From NCBI GenBank assembly GCA_038063855.1, contig JBBTUF010000043.1, positions 1 through 30,503 of the forward strand: 30,503 nt of DNA, written 5' to 3'. Made by a program: the position numbers and the translations under genes. This document shows, one piece after another, positions 6,331 to 14,366 of this stretch. This DNA comes from JBBTUF01 sp038063855 (GTDB lineage Bacteria; Patescibacteriota; Minisyncoccia; Ryanbacterales; GWA2-47-10b). Positions within the stretch are counted from its first letter, which is position 1. Each line of letters begins with the position of its first letter. Below the pieces are notes generated by a model that worked only from the letters and a program-made list of their open reading frames with translations, was not told the origin of the DNA and ran no database searches.

Positions 6331-7164
6331 CTACTTTTGTATATAGCGTAAAAAGAGAAAATCATCGCTCTGCTTTACGCTAGAAAGTGCGAGCTTTGGC
6401 GATGTCTTCGGATCAAAGAGCACACCTTGAATTGGTGTTGGTCGTGCAACCGCGCGAGTATTCCCTACAAGACGAGGTGAGAGCGTAATAAAGAACTCAT
6501 CAATATACCGCATAAACGACCCCCATACTGTCGGCCCGCCTTCGATGAGTAAAAGATTGATACCATACTCGCGCTTGAGATCCACAAGAACCTTACGCTC
6601 AAACTCACTCGGGGCAAATGCTTTGACAGTGGTATTTTCATGTTTTTGAATATTGAGCAACTTACCAACACTCGACTCAATGGTATAGATAATATTGCGA
6701 ACATCGGATGCATGAAAAATATTTGCACTCAAAGGAATCTCCGCTTGCAGAGTAACAAGTACGCTCGTTGTTTCTTTCGGTTTACCAAGAGAACTTCTCG
6801 CGGCATCAAGCAACTCAGCACCCTCTGGATAAATATCTTGTGGCGTTCCAGTGCCATCGCGTTCCATATGAAGCGTGCCCCTGCCGAAAAGCCGAGCATC
6901 GGCGACCGTACGAAGAAGCGCCACCAAAAAACGATCGTTTTCATAACCGCCTGCGATGAGATTACCTCCTTCGCTTCCTGGAATATCGGAATACGAGATA
7001 ATGCCATCAGCGCTTTCTACCCAGCACGCGATTACGCGTGGTAAATCAGGATCGCGCGGAGACAAAAATGCAAGTGGCCCACCGTATAGCTCTTCGATCT
7101 CGACAGGGAGAGCAAGCTCAATGCCACCCTGAAGTTCATCGAGTAAAGTTTTAAATGGAGTCAT
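6331..7164 (-). CDS. RibD C-terminal/DHFR-superfamily reductase
   Basis: A 277-residue protein. The region from about residue 42 resembles the RibD reductase domain (NADPH-dependent, dihydrofolate-reductase fold): VIACWVESADGIISYSD matches the first strand with its S/D-G-I pattern, NDRFLVALLRTVADARLFGRGTL matches the helix and nucleotide-contact strand, and INLLLIEGGPTVWGSFM is the hallmark EGGPT motif. The IDEFFITLSPRLVG segment follows as expected. There is no N-terminal zinc deaminase domain, so this is not a full RibD. In reduced genomes such proteins may be general pteridine or flavin-pathway reductases; the substrate is unknown. The start has AAGGAG about 12 nt upstream. Confidence 0.85.
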   Translation of the reverse strand: MTPFKTLLDELQGGIELALPVEIEELYGGPLAFLSPRDPDLPRVIACWVESADGIISYSDIPGSEGGNLIAGGYENDRFLVALLRTVADARLFGRGTLHMERDGTGTPQDIYPEGAELLDAARSSLGKPKETTSVLVTLQAEIPLSANIFHASDVRNIIYTIESSVGKLLNIQKHENTTVKAFAPSEFERKVLVDLKREYGINLLLIEGGPTVWGSFMRYIDEFFITLSPRLVGNTRAVARPTPIQGVLFDPKTSPKLALSSVKQSDDFLFLRYIQK

Positions 7165-7248
7165 AGGCTCTATTTTCTCCTTTTATGTGTATTTGTTCAA
7201 GGCTCCATACGTACACTACGGAAGCCGAGCGTGCGAGTCAAATAAAAA

Positions 7249-7322
7249 TGGTCGGGGTGGGGAGAATTGAACTCCCGCTACAAGCACCCCATGCTTGCGT
7301 ACTACCACTATACGACACCCCG
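7249..7322 (-). tRNA. tRNA-Pro, anticodon GGG
   Basis: On the minus strand the seven-base acceptor CGGGGTG (from 7322) pairs with CACCCCG. The anticodon arm is CAAGC-ATGGGGT-GCTTG, giving anticodon GGG with G37, as expected for proline tRNAs. The T arm is GGGAG-TTCAATT-CTCCC. The discriminator is A, and the gene encodes the 3' CCA (7249-7251). A TTTTTATTT run follows. Confidence 0.93.
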
Positions 7323-7336
7323 ATATTTGGTGCGGG

Positions 7337-7360
7337 CCATGCATGCGTACTGCCGGTATA
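7337..7360 (-). repeat. Degenerate partial copy of tRNA-Pro
   Basis: These 24 bases match 7289-7312, the D-arm and anticodon-arm 5' side of tRNA-Pro, at 20 of 24 positions in the same orientation. The copy starts 15 bases upstream of the tRNA 5' end and abuts the palindromic repeat at 7361. It cannot fold as a tRNA. It is probably a relic of a tandem duplication. Confidence 0.5.
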
Positions 7361-7416
7361 TTCCGACGTTCCAGTCGGAACCCCGACTTCATTATTGATA
7401 AAATAGTGCGTCAGGG
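7361..7416. repeat. Palindromic repeat between rpmB and tRNA-Pro
   Basis: A perfect seven-base stem TTCCGAC-gttcca-GTCGGAA (7361-7380) is followed by CCCCGAC (7381-7387), 22 AT-rich bases and GTCAGGG (7410-7416), a second, weaker stem. The tail ending AATAGTGCGTC is shared with the copy at 13392-13489, and the first hairpin with the copy inside fusA. Confidence 0.7.
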
Positions 7417-7428
7417 CTACACTCCGCT

Positions 7429-7647
7429 CTATTTCTTTACTACAACTTGTTGTTTATTTTTTCGAATACACGCAGTACAAACCTTAACTCGAGAAGTTGC
7501 ACTTGAACCTGCGCGCACAGGCAAAGTAGCCCACTGAAGATTGGGTTGTTTCCGTTCCCACTTTGTTGGGTTATAATGAGCGCGCAGGAGTTTACGATGC
7601 CCACCCATTCTTGAACCCTTTCCACATGTCGCACAAACTTTAGCCAT
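7429..7647 (-). CDS. rpmB: Large ribosomal subunit protein bL28
   Basis: A 72-residue protein matching bL28 throughout: MAKVCATCGKGSRMGGHR at the N-terminus, then the KPNLQW-like core QPNLQWATLP, and VKVCTACIRKNK near the C-terminus. The two pairs CATC and CTAC form a zinc ribbon (the C+ form). bL28 sits near the exit-site side of the 50S subunit. The gene is divergent from the site-2 protease, with only 27 bp between start codons. Both promoters must therefore be compact, or overlap the opposite gene. Confidence 0.97.
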   Translation of the reverse strand: MAKVCATCGKGSRMGGHRKLLRAHYNPTKWERKQPNLQWATLPVRAGSSATSRVKVCTACIRKNKQQVVVKK

Positions 7648-7674
7648 AAATCAAATTATTTATATCATAACCCT

Positions 7675-8313
7675 ATGACAAACGCAACTGACACTATATT
7701 TCAAATAATCATTCTTCTTATGTCCGTCGTTATCCATGAAGTATCGCATGGGGCAATGGCGTACACACTCGGCGACAAAACCGCAAAATACCACGGGCGG
7801 CTTACACTCAATCCAATACCTCACCTCGATCCATTTGGATCAATTTTACTGCCACTCTTACTTATTATGACCAATAGCCCATTCCTCATTGGCTGGGCTA
7901 AACCAGTACCATACAACCCATACAATCTTCGAAATCAAAAATGGGGGCCGGCACTCGTTGGATTTGCAGGCCCACTTTCAAATCTCATCATCGCAATTGT
8001 TTTTGGCCTTTTGATTCGTGTAGCAAATCTTGGAGTATTTACTTTTATACCTCTCGCCACCCTGCAAGCATTTGGAACTATTGCGGCAAATATTACATTT
8101 ATTAATATTATTCTTGCTGTCTTCAATCTTGTACCAATTCCTCCACTCGATGGCTCAAAGGTTCTCGCCGCCATTGTGCCATATCGATTTGCAGACGCAT
8201 TATTGCGTTTTGAATCAATGGGGTGGGTTTTACTTATTGTCTTCATCTTCTTTTTCTCTTGGGTCATAAGCCCAATTAGTACTGCCATTTTTCACCTCAT
8301 TACTGGGCTCTAA
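7675..8313 (+). CDS. Site-2 protease family membrane metallopeptidase (M50)
   Basis: A 212-residue integral membrane protein. The zinc-binding motif HEVSH (about residues 22-26) lies in the first membrane helix. The GPLSNL segment in the middle is typical of compact S2P proteins, and the third zinc ligand occurs in NLVPIPPLDGSKVL, the LDG motif. Such proteases cut membrane-embedded substrates such as anti-sigma factors or signal-peptide remnants; the target here is unknown. A TATCAT box ends six nt before the ATG, so transcription may begin at the start codon. The exonuclease gene follows after 10 nt. Confidence 0.93.
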   Translation: MTNATDTIFQIIILLMSVVIHEVSHGAMAYTLGDKTAKYHGRLTLNPIPHLDPFGSILLPLLLIMTNSPFLIGWAKPVPYNPYNLRNQKWGPALVGFAGPLSNLIIAIVFGLLIRVANLGVFTFIPLATLQAFGTIAANITFINIILAVFNLVPIPPLDGSKVLAAIVPYRFADALLRFESMGWVLLIVFIFFFSWVISPISTAIFHLITGL

Positions 8314-8323
8314 TCTTGTCAGT

Positions 8324-8866
8324 ATGTCATTACCGATAAAAAACATAGCAATAACTGATTTCGAATTTACCGGCCTTGATCCAACCCTCCACGAAATAAT
8401 CGAAGTCGGCGTAATTGTTGTAGGTGGCGAAACAATGAATGAAATAACACGATTTGAATCGAAAATAAAACCGGAACACCTTGAGAACGCCTCTGGCGAG
8501 AGTCTCGCTATTGCAGGCTATGTTGAAAAGGATTGGGAAAACGCGCTAACACTTCATGATGCGCTTACAAAATATCTAGAAGTAACAAAAGATTGCATCT
8601 TTGCCGCATGGTGTAGCCCCTACGACTGGATATTTTTACTTGAAGCATTTAAGAAAACGGGCATTAAAAATCCTTTTGGACACCGTTCGATTGATTTATT
8701 TACTGTTGCGCACGAGAAATTAAAAAACAAAGAAGACATAACCGGTCTCGGCCTTTCAAGTTTGTGTACCTATTTTGGAATTCCTAAAGAACCAATACCT
8801 CATCGCGCCATAAACGGAGCTCAAAGCGCATTCGACATATATAAAAAATTACGCGAACTACAATAA
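8324..8866 (+). CDS. DEDD-family 3'-5' exonuclease
   Basis: A 180-residue single-domain protein of the DnaQ/RNase T superfamily. Exo I is DFEFTGLDP (residues 12-20, with catalytic D and E) plus HEIIEVGVIVV. Exo II is around FAAWCSPYDWIFLLEAF, with the D of YDW. Exo III is HRAINGAQSAFDIYKKL, where H and D fit the DEDDh type. There is no polymerase or helicase domain. It could act on RNA ends or as a proofreading-like subunit. It is co-oriented with and close to the site-2 protease, and its transcript ends at the terminator at 8889-8918. Confidence 0.9.
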   Translation: MSLPIKNIAITDFEFTGLDPTLHEIIEVGVIVVGGETMNEITRFESKIKPEHLENASGESLAIAGYVEKDWENALTLHDALTKYLEVTKDCIFAAWCSPYDWIFLLEAFKKTGIKNPFGHRSIDLFTVAHEKLKNKEDITGLGLSSLCTYFGIPKEPIPHRAINGAQSAFDIYKKLRELQ

Positions 8867-8888
8867 GAATCAGATATTAAAAAAAACT

Positions 8889-8918
8889 GCCCGCCCCATT
8901 GATTCCGTAGGGGCGGGC
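8889..8918. terminator. Strong bidirectional terminator
   Basis: GCCCGCCCC and GGGGCGGGC form a perfect nine-base stem with a 12-nt loop. TTTCCTT follows on the plus strand, and a T-rich run follows on the minus strand. It serves the exonuclease gene and the converging 8934-9383 gene. Confidence 0.9.
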
Positions 8919-8933
8919 TTTCCTTATCTCTCA

Positions 8934-9383
8934 CTACTCCTTTTCTTTTTGCTTGTTTTTTTGTTTTTGTCGCCGAATTTTACCGTAATGAATGGAGAGC
9001 CACGTCAGCAAGAAGACAAAACCCATGACAACTCCTACCGCGGCCTCTGACGACCCATCGTCGGCATCGAACATCAACGTTGGGAAAAAATCTCCCGTAG
9101 GCAACTGGTACGCGTGGGCGCACCATGCGACTCCTCCAGTTACAAGAAGCAACCACGCGGGGCTGCTGGCAAGCCCACTTGCCAGGAATCCAAACACCAG
9201 AAACTGCAAGAAAACGAGCCTTTCTGCAGAGTCTGGCGCTTGGAAATACACAAGATTGTAATCCAAGCCCCACCGATAAAATCCTCCTTTCAGAATTACT
9301 ACCACCGCCTCAAGGATCAGCCACCCAACTACCTCGATCGCAAAACACCGAAACAGCATCTTCCTAATTGCCGAGTTCTCCAT
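8934..9383 (-). CDS. Hypothetical four-span membrane protein
   Basis: A 149-residue protein with hydrophobic segments at about residues 12-32, 56-71, 75-92 and 113-132, an acidic loop FDADDGSSEAA before the last span, and a highly basic C-terminus (KIRRQKQKNKQKEKE) that should be cytoplasmic. No family is recognised. The ATG at 9383 is backed by AAAGGAGG five to seven nt upstream, a near-ideal SD, and a consensus promoter at 9456-9484. It is a single-gene unit. The strong SD and richer GC at its 3' end differ from neighbouring pilus and translation genes, which may hint at separate ancestry. Confidence 0.7.
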   Translation of the reverse strand: MENSAIRKMLFRCFAIEVVGWLILEAVVVILKGGFYRWGLDYNLVYFQAPDSAERLVFLQFLVFGFLASGLASSPAWLLLVTGGVAWCAHAYQLPTGDFFPTLMFDADDGSSEAAVGVVMGFVFLLTWLSIHYGKIRRQKQKNKQKEKE

Positions 9384-9455
9384 TAGAACCTCCTTTGGAT
9401 AGAGTTTAGCCCCTCTTATCCGCTATTTGGTTCCGGGGGTTACATCTAAGAGCGT

Positions 9456-9484
9456 ATTTTACTACAATAAAGATTTTTTGTCAA
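9456..9484 (-). promoter_or_regulatory. Consensus promoter of the 8934-9383 gene
   Basis: On the minus strand TTGACA (9479-9484), a 17-nt spacer and TAAAAT (9456-9461) are followed by a leader of about 66 nt ending in a strong SD. The leader holds no clear riboswitch fold by eye. Confidence 0.8.
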
Positions 9485-9527
9485 TAGCCCTTGTGTGCTG
9501 TAAACGTTTTTGAAATGTGAGTGTAGA

Positions 9528-10559
9528 TTATTCTTTTTTCATCAAAGAAGAATATATATCTAACAAAGCAAAAAGCAAGCTCATAACAAGCGGCCCCAGC
9601 AAGAAACCAATAGGCCCAAACAACCCCAGACCGCCCAAAACAGACAGCAAAATAATTAATGGATGAAGCTGCATGCCGCGCCCAACTAACTTTGGGCCCA
9701 AGAAATTATCAATAAGACCCACTGCCACTACTCCCCATATCGCAAGACCGACGCCAAAGGCTACATCTCCCTTAAGAAAAAGATATAAAATAGCCGGAGC
9801 AAGCACGAGCGAAGTACCAACTCCCGGGATAAGTGCTGCAATAGCTGCTACACTTCCCCATAGAACAACATTCTGGATTCCAAAAATTGCAAAGCCGATC
9901 GAAGTAAGCACTCCTTGGATCAAAGCAATCAAAAGACTTCCTTTCATTACTGAATTCACCGCCACTCCAAGCTTCCGCGAAATTGCCTCATCGTCAGCAT
10001 CCGAAAGTGGGCTTAGATAAACAAGAGCCATTTTTAATTTCTGCCCATCTTTCAGCAAATAGTACAAAGCAACTAAAAATAGAAGTGAGCTTATCACAAT
10101 ATTCGTAAAACTCTCAAATACAAGACCGAGATTCCCAAGGAGCCAACTGAGCCATTGTCTAAGATATTGATCAATATTGAAAGAAAATTCTTGTACGAAA
10201 GGGAAATATTTTTGTAAATTATTTTGTAAAGCACTCACCGCATCTAAAACCACATCCCTTTTGTGATCATTAGCGAGAACAATATACAGCTGTTCGGCTT
10301 CTTGAAAAATTTGCATTCCCAAAAATATGATCGGCGTAAAAATAAGAACTACAACAATGAGTACTGTCGCGAATGCCGAAAGATTCTGCCAGCCATGAGT
10401 AATAGTAACTATTTTTTTATACACTGGGTGGAAAACAGTCGCAAAAACCATCGCCAAAACAAGCGCATACAGAAAGGGTTGAAAAATTAAAAAAGCTAAA
10501 ATAAAAGTCCCTAAAAGAGAGGCTAACAAAAAATACAATTCCGGTTTTCGCTCGCTCAT
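9528..10559 (-). CDS. AI-2E/PerM-family permease (UPF0118)
   Basis: A 343-residue polytopic membrane protein with the family layout: paired N-terminal helices (LLASLLGTFILAFLIFQPFLYALVL in the first 35 residues), a long amphipathic central region, then the C-terminal helix bundle. The bundle carries GIQNVVLWGSVAAIAALIPGVG and LGPKLVGRGMQLHPLIILLSVLGGL, which contain the family's P-G-G and H-P motifs. Members export AI-2 or act as Na+/H+ antiporters; the cargo here cannot be told. It follows the P-type ATPase by 33 nt on the same strand. A TATAAT box ends nine nt before its ATG, so it may have its own near-leaderless promoter. Confidence 0.92.
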   Translation of the reverse strand: MSERKPELYFLLASLLGTFILAFLIFQPFLYALVLAMVFATVFHPVYKKIVTITHGWQNLSAFATVLIVVVLIFTPIIFLGMQIFQEAEQLYIVLANDHKRDVVLDAVSALQNNLQKYFPFVQEFSFNIDQYLRQWLSWLLGNLGLVFESFTNIVISSLLFLVALYYLLKDGQKLKMALVYLSPLSDADDEAISRKLGVAVNSVMKGSLLIALIQGVLTSIGFAIFGIQNVVLWGSVAAIAALIPGVGTSLVLAPAILYLFLKGDVAFGVGLAIWGVVAVGLIDNFLGPKLVGRGMQLHPLIILLSVLGGLGLFGPIGFLLGPLVMSLLFALLDIYSSLMKKE

Positions 10560-10592
10560 ACCTATTGTATTATATCTTAAATAATAATTTTT

Positions 10593-13271
10593 TCATACCA
10601 TCATGGCTTTTCTCCGAAAAAAATATTTTCTTAATTCCTCAACAAAAATTATAGACGATGCAACTAAAATGATCGTAAGCCACTCTACTCCTGTAAGCGA
10701 TGTTGTATGTAAAAACTTTTGCATGACAGGATTATATATTACCAAAAACTGTAAACACATGACCATACCTGTCGCCCCTATTAAATATTTGTTAGAAAAT
10801 GGGTTTAGTTGAAAAATTGATTTTGACTCATGTCGACAATTCCATGCATTAAACCATTGGAAAATCGCTAAAACCGTAAGCGACATTGTCCAGCCTTTTA
10901 CAATATCTACCGCATAGTACTCTTTGAAAAGAAATAATGCACCTACCATCATAACAAAACCCATAATAAATATCCTTTGCATCATAAGCGAATCTACAAG
11001 ATATTTTTTTGGCCTCTCAAAATTGCTTCGTAATAGTCCTTCTTCTTTTGGCTCCATGGCAAGTGCTACATCAAGAAAACCATCGGTAACAAAGTTAAGC
11101 CAAATAATTTGTGCTGGCAAAAGCGGAAGCGGAAACCCAAGCACTAATGCACCAGTAATGGTTAACACCTCCCCCAAACTTGTAGAAAATAAATAAAGAA
11201 TTACTTTTTTAATCGTTTTATAAATACTTCTCCCTTCTTCTACCGCAAAAACAATGCTTTCAAAATTATCATCTAACAGCACAATGTCTGAAGCTTCTTT
11301 CGCAACCTCTGTTCCAATCTTACCCATGGCAACACCAAGGTCTGCGGCAACGAGAGAAGGAGCATCATTAACGCCATCTCCGGTCATTGCCACCGTTTCT
11401 CCACGGGCTTTATACGCCCTAATAATTCTTAATTTATGCTCTGGGGTAACACGAGCAAATATCGAAGTTCTTCCAAGCTTCCCAGAGAGCTCGTCATCCG
11501 AAAAAGCGTCTAAATCTTGCCCCGTAAAAATTGTGTCACCTTCATTATAAATGCCTGCTTCCTTGGCAACCGCTTTGGCTGTAATTTTATGATCTCCCGT
11601 AATCATGACCACTCGAATGCCTGCGGCAGTTGCCTTTTGTATGGCTTCGGTAACCCCAAACCGAAGTCCATCTTTCATCCCAAAAAAACCTACAAAAGTA
11701 AGCCCTCGTACCTCTTCTGGAGTAACTACCCCCGATACTTCGTGAACTTCAGCAGCTGCAATTACTCGCAGTCCATCTTTTGAAAGATTAGAAAAAACAG
11801 CTTCTAAATTTTTTCTTTCTTTATCCGATAAAGCGTGACTCTTGCCAGATCGCCATATTTTTTGAGAACGCTCTAGAATTACTTCTGGCGCGCCGACAAC
11901 TGTCAAAAATTTTTTACCGCCGACATCATGGACTGTCGCATGATATTTTAATCTATAATCAAATAGAATTTCTCCGACTAACGGAGACTCTCTTTCTACA
12001 TCGTCTTTATAAAAACCAAGCTTCTGTGCGAAAACAAGCATCGCAGCTTCGGTTGGGTCTCCCGAAACACGCCATGCTTTTTCCTCTCCTAGGAACACAA
12101 CATGAGCGCTTGCACAAAATGCTGCAATTTTTCCGGTGAAAATTAACTCTGGATGGTTAACAGAGTCAACCACACTCTCATGTAATCGTATCTCTCCTGT
12201 CGATTCGTACCCCACTCCTCCGATTTCAAAAAATTTTCCATCAACATATACTTTCTGAATTACCATCTCATTTTTTGTGATCGTACCTGTCTTATCCACC
12301 GCAATAATGCTTGCTTGCCCTAATGCTTCAACTGCTTGAAGATTTTTTACCAACGCATTGTGTTTTGACATTCTCCATACGCCAGTTGCAAGAACTAATG
12401 TCATAACAATGGGAAGACCCTCTGGAATAATTGAAACAGCAAGAGAAACAACCGTTGCAAACATTTTATGAATTGATTCACCTGAAATAATGCCGAGCAC
12501 AAATAAAAATGAGCTAATGCTCGCAACAACTATTATAATAAGACGAGAAAGATGGCGAATATTTGCCTTAAGAGGAATTTCGGAATCAATCGCTATAATT
12601 TCCTTAGAAATTCTCCCAATCATGGTGTTGATGCCGGTCGCAACAACAATCGCTCTACCATTACCAGCTACAACGTGAGTCCCTTTAAATACTATGTTTT
12701 TCTGATCTGCTGCTAATATACCCGACCTCTCGAGCACTTCAGCTGTTTTGTGTGTTGGCTCTGACTCACCGGTAAGCGTCGCTTCATCGATTTTAAGATT
12801 TGTAGACTCAATAATTCTGGCGTCTGCAGGAACCTTTTCACCCTCATTCAAAATAAAAATATCGCCCAATACAATTTCTTCATCGGATATAATGAGTTCT
12901 TTTTCTTCGCGAACTACTGTTGTTTTTGTTTCGGTAAATTTTTTAAGAGCAAGAAGAGTATTTTGAGCCTTACCTTCTTGGATTGCCCCAACAACGGCAT
13001 TAAAAAAAAGAACCCCCAAAATAATTGATCCGTCTACAACCTCTCCTGTTATAAAAACTGCTACACACGCCGCGAGAAGTATATAAATAAGTGGGCTTTG
13101 AAATTGCCGTAAAAAAATAATTAAATGACTGTCTACTTTTCCTACTGGAAGCCTATTAAAGCCGTGCTCTTTTAAGCGTTTTGCGGCCTCTTCTATGCTT
13201 AAACCATGTTCGCCAGAATTTAACTCCTGAAATATTTCAGGTACTGTTTTAGATTGCCACGCGATGTTCAT
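10593..13271 (-). CDS. P2-type (Ca2+-like) cation-transporting ATPase
   Basis: An 892-residue P-type ATPase. In order it shows the N-terminal cation-ATPase domain, the actuator motif TLTGES, M4 with SIIPEGLP, phosphorylation motif DKTGT with Asp at residue 326, the hinge motifs MITGD and MTGDGVNDAPSL, and M6 NFVTDG. The PEGLP plus N-x-x-T-D pattern is that of SERCA/PMR1-like Ca2+ pumps (P2A). Mn2+ or other cations are possible. Length and motif set are complete. The gene begins 32 nt after the tRNA-Arg gene on the same strand and has an AT-rich TATAAA-like box upstream. Confidence 0.95.
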   Translation of the reverse strand: MNIAWQSKTVPEIFQELNSGEHGLSIEEAAKRLKEHGFNRLPVGKVDSHLIIFLRQFQSPLIYILLAACVAVFITGEVVDGSIILGVLFFNAVVGAIQEGKAQNTLLALKKFTETKTTVVREEKELIISDEEIVLGDIFILNEGEKVPADARIIESTNLKIDEATLTGESEPTHKTAEVLERSGILAADQKNIVFKGTHVVAGNGRAIVVATGINTMIGRISKEIIAIDSEIPLKANIRHLSRLIIIVVASISSFLFVLGIISGESIHKMFATVVSLAVSIIPEGLPIVMTLVLATGVWRMSKHNALVKNLQAVEALGQASIIAVDKTGTITKNEMVIQKVYVDGKFFEIGGVGYESTGEIRLHESVVDSVNHPELIFTGKIAAFCASAHVVFLGEEKAWRVSGDPTEAAMLVFAQKLGFYKDDVERESPLVGEILFDYRLKYHATVHDVGGKKFLTVVGAPEVILERSQKIWRSGKSHALSDKERKNLEAVFSNLSKDGLRVIAAAEVHEVSGVVTPEEVRGLTFVGFFGMKDGLRFGVTEAIQKATAAGIRVVMITGDHKITAKAVAKEAGIYNEGDTIFTGQDLDAFSDDELSGKLGRTSIFARVTPEHKLRIIRAYKARGETVAMTGDGVNDAPSLVAADLGVAMGKIGTEVAKEASDIVLLDDNFESIVFAVEEGRSIYKTIKKVILYLFSTSLGEVLTITGALVLGFPLPLLPAQIIWLNFVTDGFLDVALAMEPKEEGLLRSNFERPKKYLVDSLMMQRIFIMGFVMMVGALFLFKEYYAVDIVKGWTMSLTVLAIFQWFNAWNCRHESKSIFQLNPFSNKYLIGATGMVMCLQFLVIYNPVMQKFLHTTSLTGVEWLTIILVASSIIFVEELRKYFFRRKAMMV

Positions 13272-13303
13272 GAATATTTTTATTTATACTATCGTTCCGA
13301 CTG

Positions 13304-13375
13304 TGCCCCCGGTAGGAATCGAACCTACATCAACGGCTTAGAAGTCCGTGGCTCTATCCATTGAGCTACAGGGGC
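13304..13375 (-). tRNA. tRNA-Arg, anticodon TCT
   Basis: On the minus strand the acceptor GCCCCTG (from 13375) pairs with CGGGGGC (one G-T pair). The anticodon arm is ACGGA-CTTCTAA-GCCGT-like, with anticodon TCT reading AGA/AGG. The T arm loop is TTCGATTC. The discriminator is A. The next bases are CAG, so the 3' CCA is not encoded, in contrast to tRNA-Pro in this window. A TAAAAT box lies just upstream. Confidence 0.93.
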
Positions 13376-13391
13376 CTATATATTTTATCTA

Positions 13392-13489
13392 TCCACTCCG
13401 ACGCTTCGGCGCCGACGTCCCGACCTAGAGTCGGCATCGGGATCGGAGCCCCGACTTCAATTTTATATTAATAGTGCGTCGGGGGTGGA
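13392..13489. repeat. Long imperfect inverted repeat upstream of tRNA-Arg
   Basis: The outer arms TCCAC-T-CCGACGC (13392-13404) and GCGTCGGGGGTGGA (13476-13489) pair across the element. Inside are nested GTCGG/CCGAC and GGCGCC motifs, then CCCCGAC, an AT-rich stretch and AATAGTGCGTCGGGG, which matches the end of the 7361-7416 copy. A T-run follows on the plus strand. The stretch 13376-13542 holds no gene; this repeat fills most of it. Confidence 0.7.
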
Positions 13490-13542
13490 CTTTTTTTGTT
13501 ACTACAAATCATCTTACGCGGTTTTATCCACACTGTGAAGCT

Positions 13543-13875
13543 TTACGGTTGAAATGGATTTTTCTCAGGCAAATTGTCGCCTGAATGCTTTAAAGCATTC
13601 GCACGGCTTTCAAGCAGTGATCTCATTTGATTTAATGGACCCCTTTTTATGTCTTCGAGTGGATTCATGGCACTCGTATCATATGTAGCATTTTGCAACT
13701 GTTGAATTTTTCCAAAAAATATATATGAATCAAAGAGTAATACCGCAAAAAAGAGAACCGCCAAACACACAATTGTAATTTCCCATATAATTTTTGCGCG
13801 AGGTGCAAACTCATACATTTGTTTTCTATGAGGATTTGTAAAGTGTAATTTAAAATATGTAAATATGGATATCAT
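13543..13875 (-). CDS. 110-residue single-span protein of pilus cassette copy 1
   Basis: The protein has a short cytoplasmic N-terminus, one membrane helix at about residues 30-53 (EITIVCLAVLFFAVLLFDSY), and an outward-facing tail with RGPLNQMRSLLESRANALKHSGD. It ends in DNLPEKNPFQP. Its start overlaps the pilO stop (ATGA). A close paralog at 18405-18737 shares KIQQLQ/KVQQLQ, RGPLNQ/SGPLNQ and the ending. It occupies the PilP slot after PilO but has no lipobox and no visible PilP similarity. It probably belongs to the inner-membrane alignment complex. Confidence 0.75.
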   Translation of the reverse strand: MISIFTYFKLHFTNPHRKQMYEFAPRAKIIWEITIVCLAVLFFAVLLFDSYIFFGKIQQLQNATYDTSAMNPLEDIKRGPLNQMRSLLESRANALKHSGDNLPEKNPFQP

Positions 13876-14366
13876 AAGGATTTTAGTTTGATCAAGATAT
13901 TCGCCGTCATTTCTTTCCCACTTCCTTGCAATGCAACTGATTGCACTCGAATTAAGAGCGCATCATTTTCAATTTCTCTTAAAAAACGAATTATGTTCTG
14001 GTACGACCCCGTCACTGAAATTTGTGAACTGGTCGTATCAGCTGTCGGAACAGCCGCAATCGCATGTACAAGATTATTGCGCTTTGCTAAAGTTTCAACA
14101 ATATAAATAAAATCCAGTAACGGATCTGGCTTAAAAAATAAACCGCGAGCCGTTTTTATATCTTCAGCACTATGTAAAAGGCTGGGCTCTATGTTTTTGC
14201 GATACATATCATTTTCTTCATTCAATTCTTGAATATTTCTTTTAGCATTAGAAAATCGATCAGCGAGCGATACGACATGATATCGCCAAATATAAAAATA
14301 GTTACCAAAAATCACGCCGACAAACAGTACAACGACGGCAAGAGTTTTAAAAAATCGTTCTCTCAT
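13872..14366 (-). CDS. PilO-like protein, cassette copy 1
   Basis: A 164-residue protein with an N-terminal membrane helix (residues 8-28) and a coiled-coil-like stretch (RFSNAKRNIQELNEENDMYR). It then has an alpha/beta domain with TGSYQNIIRFLREIENDALL and IRVQSVALQG, the pattern of PilO/GspM-type ferredoxin-like domains. PilO pairs with PilN in the type IV pilus inner-membrane ring. The gene overlaps both neighbours by four nt (ATGA), so the cassette is translationally coupled. The name rests on fold-level similarity plus context. Confidence 0.82.
   Translation of the reverse strand: MRERFFKTLAVVVLFVGVIFGNYFYIWRYHVVSLADRFSNAKRNIQELNEENDMYRKNIEPSLLHSAEDIKTARGLFFKPDPLLDFIYIVETLAKRNNLVHAIAAVPTADTTSSQISVTGSYQNIIRFLREIENDALLIRVQSVALQGSGKEMTANILIKLKSL

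Noticed and set aside
7185..7406. Plus-strand reading frame of 73 codons over the tRNA-Pro region
   Set aside because: It runs antisense through the tRNA gene and the adjacent repeats. Its internal HACVLP repeat is simply the tRNA fragment duplication read as protein.
7249..7416. tRNA-Pro region as an integration (att) site of a mobile element
   Set aside because: The duplicated part is the 5' half of the tRNA, not the 3' end, and there is no integrase gene in the window.
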